DNA of 11,312 nucleotides, from positions 1 through 11,312 of the forward strand of contig CASDUB010000255.1 of NCBI GenBank assembly GCA_949283905.1, written 5' to 3'. Both the position numbers and the translations under genes were made by a program. The notes beneath the pieces are model-generated. The model saw only the letters and a list, made by a program, of their open reading frames with translations. It was not told the origin of the DNA and searched no databases. The stretch comes from an uncultured Lachnospiraceae bacterium. Its GTDB lineage: Bacteria > Bacillota > Clostridia > Lachnospirales > Lachnospiraceae. This document shows, in pieces, positions 6,559 through 11,312 of the stretch (positions are counted from its first letter, which is position 1; each line of letters begins with the position of its first letter).

Positions 6559-7980
6559 ATGTTAGTAGAAACAAAAGCAAGAGCAGGAGTATTTGCAATA
6601 GCGCTCGGCGCTTATCTTCCTCAGTTTCCTTCACTTGTTCCGGAATTTGAAGCACAGTACGAGGCTTTCAAAAAAACAATTCCCGATACGGTGGAGATAG
6701 TAGACGGAGGAATAGTAACCACAAAAGAACTTTCAATGGCTGCAGGGGAGAAATTCAGAGCAGCGGATGTAGACGTTGTGTTTTTACAGCTTCTTACATA
6801 CGCGACATCCTACAATATGCTTCCTGCAGTAAGAGATATCGACGTACCTGTTGTACTCGTTAACGTTCAGAAAAAACTCGCTCCTGATTATGAGAATACA
6901 GATACGGCCACATGGCTCGGCGAGCTTTACGCCTGCGGAGCTGTAGGAGAGATGGTTGCAGATCTTGAGAGAGCCGGAAAGAAACATGCTGTAATCACAG
7001 GAGTTGTCGAAGGCGGCGATCCTTATGTTCAGGCTGAGATAGAAGACTGGTGCAAAGCAGCGCAGGTAAGAAGACGTTTCAGAAACACTAATCTCGCTCA
7101 GATAGGAAGACCGTACCCCGGTATGATGGATCTTTATATCGACGAGACTAATCTCTATCACAGAATGTGGCTCTATACTAAACAGTTCGACTGGGAAAAG
7201 ATGTGGGCAATCGCGGACGATATAACTGATGAAGAAGCTATCAGAGCAAAAGCTCAGGATATACTCAACACATTTGATATCGAAGGCGGCGGAACTATTG
7301 AAAAAGTCTGGGATATGGCAAGATATGTCGTTGCTTTTGAGCAGTGGGTAAAAGACGAGCAGATCGGATTTATCGCTTCCCATTACGACGGCTTCGCTAA
7401 AGGAATAGCAGGAAAACTTGACAGTATGCTGATTCCGGCATTCTCAATGCTGATCAAACAGGGCACTGCCTGCGCCGTAGAGGGCGACATAAAAGTTGCC
7501 ATGGCAATGAGCATATTAAAAACGATTTCGGGAACAGGACAGCTTTCTGAGATGTACTCGATCGATTTTAAAGACGATATCTGCATTATCGGTCACTCCG
7601 GTTCGGGAGACGCCGACATTTCAACGGCTAAAAAGCCTACAATGAAGATAGTTCCGGTATTCCACGGAAAAGCCGGCGGCGGATATCTTACACAGTTTTA
7701 TCCTCCGGCAGGAGATGTTACTTACCTCGGAATTACACAGGACAGAGACGGACATTTCAAATTTGTCGTTGCCGAAGGTGTTAACGAGGACGGACCTATA
7801 TTTACATTCGGCGATACAAACATGAGAACACGTTTTTCAATCGGAGCAAGAGAATTCTGCAACAGATGGAGCGAAGCGGGACCTACACATCATATGGCTG
7901 CGGCAAACGGACGTCATATCGATACTATCCTGAAAGTCGCTAAGATATTTAACGTACCTGTTGATATCATCTGCAGATGA
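6559..7980 (+). CDS. L-fucose/L-arabinose isomerase-fold protein, probable L-rhamnose isomerase
   Basis: The product has 473 residues and belongs to the AraA/FucI superfamily of ketol isomerases, not to the shorter TIM-barrel RhaA family. The N-terminal two thirds are Rossmann-like (VDVVFLQLLTYATSYNMLPAV, DVPVVLVNVQKK, HAVITGVVEGG). The C-terminal part holds candidate metal and catalytic residues in the AraA order: E308 in AVEGD, E331 in SEMYS, H346 in GHSGSGD, and H444/H445 in THHMA. It is encoded between rhaB and rhaD and no other isomerase is visible. The simplest inference is that it converts L-rhamnose to L-rhamnulose and replaces RhaA. An alternative is activity on fucose or another deoxysugar with rhamnose as a secondary substrate. 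An in-frame TAA at 6544-6546 makes ATG 6559 the earliest possible ATG; its RBS is weak. Confidence 0.82.
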   Translation: MLVETKARAGVFAIALGAYLPQFPSLVPEFEAQYEAFKKTIPDTVEIVDGGIVTTKELSMAAGEKFRAADVDVVFLQLLTYATSYNMLPAVRDIDVPVVLVNVQKKLAPDYENTDTATWLGELYACGAVGEMVADLERAGKKHAVITGVVEGGDPYVQAEIEDWCKAAQVRRRFRNTNLAQIGRPYPGMMDLYIDETNLYHRMWLYTKQFDWEKMWAIADDITDEEAIRAKAQDILNTFDIEGGGTIEKVWDMARYVVAFEQWVKDEQIGFIASHYDGFAKGIAGKLDSMLIPAFSMLIKQGTACAVEGDIKVAMAMSILKTISGTGQLSEMYSIDFKDDICIIGHSGSGDADISTAKKPTMKIVPVFHGKAGGGYLTQFYPPAGDVTYLGITQDRDGHFKFVVAEGVNEDGPIFTFGDTNMRTRFSIGAREFCNRWSEAGPTHHMAAANGRHIDTILKVAKIFNVPVDIICR

Positions 7981-8025
7981 TCATAAAGCGAGAATAGATT
8001 TATTAAGTTTAAGGAGAAATATATA

Positions 8026-8847
8026 ATGAAATTTTTAGATGCTGAATTTGTTCAGGGATTTATCAGAATGGCAGACGACGGCTGGCATCAGGGATGGCAT
8101 GAAAGAAACGGCGGAAACCTTTCTTACAGAGTTAAACCTGAAGAAGTTGAACTTGTAAAAGAGAATTTCGAACCAAAAGAATGGAGAGAGATCGGAACAA
8201 GCGTACCTGCTCTTGCAAACGAATATTTCCTTGTTACAGGAAGCGGAAAATATTTCAGAAATGTCATCATCAAACCTGAAGATTCCATCTGTATGATAGA
8301 GCTTGACGACAAAGGTGAGAATTATCGTATTGTCTGGGGACTTGTAAACGGAGGAAGACCTACATCAGAGCTTCCGAGTCACCTGATGAACCTTGAAGTT
8401 AAGAAGCTTCAGAATCCTAATTACAGAGTTGTATATCACGCTCATACAACAAATATCATCGCTCTTACATTTGTGCTTCCGCTGGAAGACAAAGTATTTA
8501 CGCGTGAGCTTTGGGAAATGGCTACGGAGTGTCCTGTAGTATTCCCTGACGGTATAGGCGTGGTTCCTTGGATGGTTCCGGGTGGACGCGATATTGCGGT
8601 TGCAACATCTGAACTTATGAAAAAATACGATCTCGCCATCTGGGCTCATCACGGAATGTTTGCAGCAGGATTTGACTTTGATCTTACATTCGGTCTTATG
8701 CACACAGCGGAAAAATCAGCTGAAATCCTTGTTAAGATGCTCTCTATGAGACCTGACAAACTTCAGACTATCACACCTGACAATTTCCGTCACCTTGCTA
8801 AAGACTTTAACGTAACACTTCCTGAAGAATTTTTATATGAGAAATAA
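8026..8847 (+). CDS. rhaD: Rhamnulose-1-phosphate aldolase
   Basis: The product has 273 residues, nearly the length of the E. coli enzyme. It is a class II zinc-dependent aldolase that cleaves L-rhamnulose-1-phosphate into dihydroxyacetone phosphate and L-lactaldehyde, in the cytoplasm. The N-terminus has the family signature WHERNGGNLSYRV, the phosphate-binding segment VTGSGKYF, and TSELPSH with the likely catalytic E115. Zinc ligands are H138 and H140 in YHAHTTN and the histidine of AHHGMF (H208/H209). AAGGAG at 8011-8016 lies 9 nt before the ATG. It is the last gene of the operon, 45 nt after the isomerase and followed by a terminator. Disposal of lactaldehyde (reductase or dehydrogenase) and rhamnose uptake are not encoded in this window. 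Confidence 0.95.
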   Translation: MKFLDAEFVQGFIRMADDGWHQGWHERNGGNLSYRVKPEEVELVKENFEPKEWREIGTSVPALANEYFLVTGSGKYFRNVIIKPEDSICMIELDDKGENYRIVWGLVNGGRPTSELPSHLMNLEVKKLQNPNYRVVYHAHTTNIIALTFVLPLEDKVFTRELWEMATECPVVFPDGIGVVPWMVPGGRDIAVATSELMKKYDLAIWAHHGMFAAGFDFDLTFGLMHTAEKSAEILVKMLSMRPDKLQTITPDNFRHLAKDFNVTLPEEFLYEK

Positions 8848-8852
8848 TAAAC

Positions 8853-8887
8853 AAAAGAGGACAGAAAATTAAATCTGTCCTCTTTTT
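8853..8887. terminator. Bidirectional terminator after rhaD
   Basis: AAAAGAGGACAGA (8853-8865) pairs perfectly with TCTGTCCTCTTTT (8874-8886) across AAATTAAA, giving a 13-bp stem with a T run on the plus side and an A run that serves the minus side. It lies between the rhaD stop and the stop of the convergent small membrane gene. Confidence 0.9.
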
Positions 8888-8891
8888 GAAA

Positions 8892-9155
8892 TCAATTTTT
8901 ATCTGCATCCTGTATTTTATTTGTTTTCGTATCTGCAGTATTGTCATCTTTGCTTTTTTCAGTCATTCTGTCGGCAAGCTTTTGAAGAATATATTCAATA
9001 ACCGGAATTACGATTGCCGCGCATATAGCGAGCATCAGATCAGACATTGACGCCGTACCGCTGGCGGCAGTTACAAAAAATCTTATAAAGAAAACGGCTA
9101 TTATAATCAGTCCTATAATAGCGAGAATCTGTCGAAATCTTCTCATTTTATTCAC
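8892..9155 (-). CDS. Small two-helix membrane protein of unknown function
   Basis: The product has 87 residues. A basic N-terminus (NKMRRFRQ) precedes hydrophobic helix 10-29 and a second one at about 38-57, joined by a short Ser/Ala/Gly loop with one Asp. A charged, Lys/Asp-rich C-terminal tail of about 28 residues follows. The GTG at 9155 is chosen because GGAGG (9164-9168) lies 8 nt upstream, whereas the in-frame ATG at 9146 would be 17 nt away. By the positive-inside rule both ends should be cytoplasmic. No family is recognised. It is convergent with rhaD and divergent from the zinc-ribbon operon, so it is a single-gene unit with its own promoter. Confidence 0.75.
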   Translation of the reverse strand: MNKMRRFRQILAIIGLIIIAVFFIRFFVTAASGTASMSDLMLAICAAIVIPVIEYILQKLADRMTEKSKDDNTADTKTNKIQDADKN

Positions 9156-9186
9156 AGCGAAATCCTCCGTGTATGTATGATTTATA

Positions 9187-9215
9187 AGTATATGTTATAG
9201 CAAATCCAAATACAA
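9187..9215 (-). promoter_or_regulatory. Promoter of the small membrane protein gene
   Basis: On the minus strand TTGTAT (9215-9210) and TATACT (9192-9187) are separated by exactly 17 bp, about 19 nt before the ribosome binding site of the GTG-started gene. Confidence 0.55.
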
Positions 9216-9253
9216 CAGTGTTTATAAAGAATTCACACTCTCTTTGTTGCTTT

Positions 9254-9282
9254 TTGACATAATGTACGATAAATTATATGAG
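9254..9282 (+). promoter_or_regulatory. Promoter of the zinc-ribbon/DUF5685/J-domain operon
   Basis: A perfect -35 box TTGACA (9254-9259) is followed by TATGAG (9277-9282) at 17 bp, or TATATG (9275-9280) at 15 bp. The start of transcription would fall about 45 nt before the ATG of the first gene. The rest of the 9156-9336 gap between the two divergent genes shows nothing else. Confidence 0.55.
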
Positions 9283-9336
9283 TAAAGAGACAATTCATTA
9301 CTTGTTTTTAGGACTTAAATACAATCGGAGGCTTTT

Positions 9337-9714
9337 ATGAGATTTATGGATGGAAGAAACGGCAATGACGAGCTGAACAGGTTTCTGTCGATCGTTGCCC
9401 TTATTCTTTTGGTTATCGCGATCTTTACAGGTTTTCATATATTGACGTCCGCAGCCATTGTTATTTTGATTTTCCAGTGGTTCAGGGCGCTTTCGAGAAA
9501 CCTTGACAGAAGAGAAGAGGAAAATGAGCGTTTTCTCGATTTCAAAGACAATCTCTTCAGGCGGGGAGAACGTTTTAAAAGAAAAATGAATGACAAAGAT
9601 CATGCGTATTTTAAGTGTCCGAACTGCAGAAGGGAACTTCGTGTTCCAAAAGGAAAAGGAAGGATTTCCATTCACTGCCCTAAGTGCGGAACGGATTTTA
9701 TTAAGAAGACATAA
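9337..9714 (+). CDS. Two-TM membrane protein with C-terminal zinc ribbon, function unknown
   Basis: The product has 125 residues. A short polar N-terminus precedes two closely spaced hydrophobic helices (about 16-33 and 35-49) forming a hairpin. A very charged, probably helical linker follows (about 50-90, RNLDRREEENERF and beyond). The C-terminal zinc ribbon has CPNC (C94, C97) and CPKC (C114, C117) around a basic stretch. Both termini should face the cytoplasm, placing the ribbon on the inner face. GGAGG at 9327-9331 lies 5 nt before the ATG. It is the first gene of a three-gene operon. The ribbon spacing resembles small MJ0042-like zinc ribbons, but no defined function is known to me. It could anchor a nucleic acid or a protein partner, perhaps one of the two downstream products, to the membrane. 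Confidence 0.85.
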   Translation: MRFMDGRNGNDELNRFLSIVALILLVIAIFTGFHILTSAAIVILIFQWFRALSRNLDRREEENERFLDFKDNLFRRGERFKRKMNDKDHAYFKCPNCRRELRVPKGKGRISIHCPKCGTDFIKKT

Positions 9715-9737
9715 TACAATAAACAAATGGTGAAAAA

Positions 9738-10583
9738 ATGCTCGGATATATTACGATCAACAGAGATGAATTAAAGGTCAGAGATCTGGACGTGTACCAG
9801 TCTTTTTACTGCGGTATATGCCACGACATAAAGAAACGTTCCGGACAGCTTGCACGTTTTACGCTGTCTTACGATATGACGTTTCTTGCGATTCTTTTAA
9901 CCGGCTTGTACGGCGGAAAATTAAAACGCGAAAAGAAAAGGTGTATGATTCATCCTCTTTCGAAAAAAACATGTATAAACAATAAATACACGGAATATGC
10001 CGCAGATATGTGTGTTATACTTACATATCATAATCTCATGGACGACTGGCATGACGATAAAAAGAGAAAAAGCGTGCTCTATGCGGATGTCATCAGAAAA
10101 AGCTATAAAAGGGCGGCTTCAAAATATCCGCGGCAGACTAAAGCTGTCATAAAATATATCAGAAAGCTCCATAAAGTTGAAAAGTCAGGTGACTGCAATA
10201 TAGACCTCGCATCGGGACTGACTGGAGAAATGCTCAAGGAGATATTTAATTATAGCGAAAACGATATCTGGAGCAGAGATCTTTCGGCAGTCGGCTTTTA
10301 TCTGGGTAAATTTATTTATCTTATGGATGCGTATGACGATGTTTATGACGACATAAAAACAGGCAATTATAATCCCTTTCTGAAAGAAGTTGAAAGAGAA
10401 GATTTTGAGCAGTGGGTAAGAAATATCCTTGTAATGATGATTTCGGCAGCTTCACAGGCATTTGAGCGGCTGCCGATAGTTGATTTTGTAGACATTTTGA
10501 GGAATATTTTGTATAGTGGAGTGTGGAGCAAATATTATTTGCATCAGAGAAAACAAATAAAACGAAAGAATACAGAAGGTTGA
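9738..10583 (+). CDS. DUF5685-like protein of unknown function
   Basis: The product has 281 residues. The N-terminus (MLGYITINRDELKVRDLDVY, then YCGICHDI) resembles the family annotated as DUF5685, recognised from memory and not searched. Four cysteines, C25 and C28 (CGIC) and C69 and C79 with H72 between, could bind a metal. The rest is helical and holds two Asp-rich motifs: DDWHDD at 102-107 and DAYDDVYDD at 197-205. Their layout, on helices about 95 residues apart, recalls the metal-binding Asp motifs of isoprenoid synthase-fold enzymes. That is a structural suggestion, not an assignment. There is no signal peptide. The start follows a modest RBS (GGTGA, 9729-9733) and lies 23 nt after the zinc-ribbon gene. 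The downstream J-domain gene begins 3 nt after its stop, implying coupled expression. Confidence 0.8.
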   Translation: MLGYITINRDELKVRDLDVYQSFYCGICHDIKKRSGQLARFTLSYDMTFLAILLTGLYGGKLKREKKRCMIHPLSKKTCINNKYTEYAADMCVILTYHNLMDDWHDDKKRKSVLYADVIRKSYKRAASKYPRQTKAVIKYIRKLHKVEKSGDCNIDLASGLTGEMLKEIFNYSENDIWSRDLSAVGFYLGKFIYLMDAYDDVYDDIKTGNYNPFLKEVEREDFEQWVRNILVMMISAASQAFERLPIVDFVDILRNILYSGVWSKYYLHQRKQIKRKNTEG

Positions 10584-10586
10584 TAA

Positions 10587-11306
10587 ATGCAGGATCCATA
10601 TGAAATCCTCGGAGTGTCAAGAAACGCTTCGATGGATGAGATAAAAAAAGCATACAGAACACTCAGCAGGAAATACCATCCTGACGCAAATATTAATAAT
10701 CCTAACAAAGATAAGGCCGAAGAAAAGTTTAAACAGATTCAGCAGGCTTATCAGCAGATAGTAGATGAAAAAGAGAATCCGGGACGTGCAAACACATCCG
10801 GACAGAGAGCTTACCGACAGGGCGGCTATACTCAGGACAGTTATCAGGATAATCAGGATCAGTATTATGATCCGTTTGCCGAGTTTTTCGGATACGGCTA
10901 CAGGAGAAGACAACAGACGCAGACGGATTTCGGCGGAGACCCGCAGTTCCGCGCGGCGGCAAACTATATAAACAACGGATATTACAAAGAAGCTATGAAT
11001 GTCCTTGAAAATATGACAAACAAAAATACCGGCAATTGGTATTATCTTCATGCTATAGCCCATGCAGGGCTCGGAAATAATGTTTCGGCGCTTGAAGACG
11101 CAAAAAAAGCAGTTCAGCTTGAACCGAACAATGCTGAATTCAAACAGCTCTTATCGCAGCTTCAGGCCGGAAGCGGCTGGTACGGCCGGCAGGGAGAAAA
11201 CTACGGAACCAATTGTTCGAGCGGAAATGCATGTCTTTATTTTCTGCCATGTTGCTGCTGCTGCGGCGCATCGAATTTTTGTCATCCGTGCTGCTGGTTT
11301 ATTTAA
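10587..11306 (+). CDS. J-domain protein with TPR-like repeats and cysteine-rich tail
   Basis: The product has 239 residues. Residues 3-62 are a complete J domain ([13 protein letters not shown], then HPD at 31-33, then [14 protein letters not shown]), which should stimulate the ATPase of DnaK. A Gln/Tyr/Gly-rich linker (67-118) includes [11 protein letters not shown], reminiscent of the G/F region of DnaJ. Residues 121-193 form about two TPR-like helix pairs ([15 protein letters not shown]). The last 31 residues contain ten cysteines, including five in a row (222-226). DnaJ's own zinc-finger and substrate-binding domains are absent, so this is a specialised co-chaperone, not the housekeeping DnaJ. 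It begins 3 nt after the DUF5685-like gene with AGAAGG as RBS and ends at TAA 6 nt from the window end. Client proteins are unknown; the operon partners are the obvious candidates. Confidence 0.88.
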   Translation: MQDPYEILGVSRNASMDEIKKAYRTLSRKYHPDANINNPNKDKAEEKFKQIQQAYQQIVDEKENPGRANTSGQRAYRQGGYTQDSYQDNQDQYYDPFAEFFGYGYRRRQQTQTDFGGDPQFRAAANYINNGYYKEAMNVLENMTNKNTGNWYYLHAIAHAGLGNNVSALEDAKKAVQLEPNNAEFKQLLSQLQAGSGWYGRQGENYGTNCSSGNACLYFLPCCCCCGASNFCHPCCWFI

Positions 11307-11312
11307 CAGGCA

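Noticed and set aside
6784..7383. 199-residue minus-strand frame inside the isomerase gene
   Set aside because: It overlaps a gene with clear family motifs. Its Ser/Cys/Ile-rich composition is typical of an antisense shadow.
9298..9726. 142-residue minus-strand frame opposite the zinc-ribbon gene
   Set aside because: The plus-strand gene has a strong RBS, TM helices and paired CxxC motifs. The minus frame has none of these and would run into the divergent promoter region.
10587..11306. Housekeeping DnaJ
   Set aside because: The four CxxCxGxG zinc-finger repeats and C-terminal substrate domains are missing, and TPRs and a Cys-rich tail take their place.

Overview
The window looks like a chromosomal segment of a gut-type Clostridia, most likely Lachnospiraceae. 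This rests on its moderate-to-low GC, strong AGGAGG-type ribosome binding sites, the pairing of a GH78 rhamnosidase with an L-rhamnose operon, a Thr/Pro-rich surface anchor, and a cluster with a DUF5685-like protein and a J-domain protein. No tRNA, rRNA, CRISPR array, transposase or origin is visible.

Bases 2-4021 and 6559-8847 form an L-rhamnose utilisation locus. The window opens inside the C-terminal part of an alpha-L-rhamnosidase (GH78), followed by a terminator. A 324-bp spacer with repeated TATTTACC elements leads to an orphan RelB/DinJ-type antitoxin whose toxin partner survives only as a few codons. A bidirectional terminator separates it from a convergent AraC-family regulator, probably the rhamnose regulator. 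That gene is divergent from an operon of rhamnulokinase (rhaB), a surface-anchored 5'-nucleotidase, an AraA/FucI-fold sugar isomerase and rhamnulose-1-phosphate aldolase (rhaD). Together these would release L-rhamnose, isomerise it to L-rhamnulose, phosphorylate it and cleave it to DHAP and L-lactaldehyde. Two parts are unexpected. The isomerase is not of the classical RhaA type, and a secreted nucleotidase sits inside the sugar operon. The shared rhaB/regulator spacer holds a 44-bp nested dyad and a TTTTTGAG direct repeat.

A bidirectional terminator ends the rhamnose operon. It is followed by a small two-helix membrane protein on the minus strand with a GTG start and its own clear promoter.

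The last 2 kb (9337-11306) is a tight three-gene plus-strand operon with gaps of 23 and 3 nt. It encodes a two-TM zinc-ribbon membrane protein, a DUF5685-like protein with two Asp-rich motifs and four cysteines, and a J-domain/TPR protein with a ten-cysteine tail. I recognise the parts but no described pathway. All three products carry Cys-rich metal-binding-like features and one should recruit Hsp70, so this is the best candidate here for an undescribed system.
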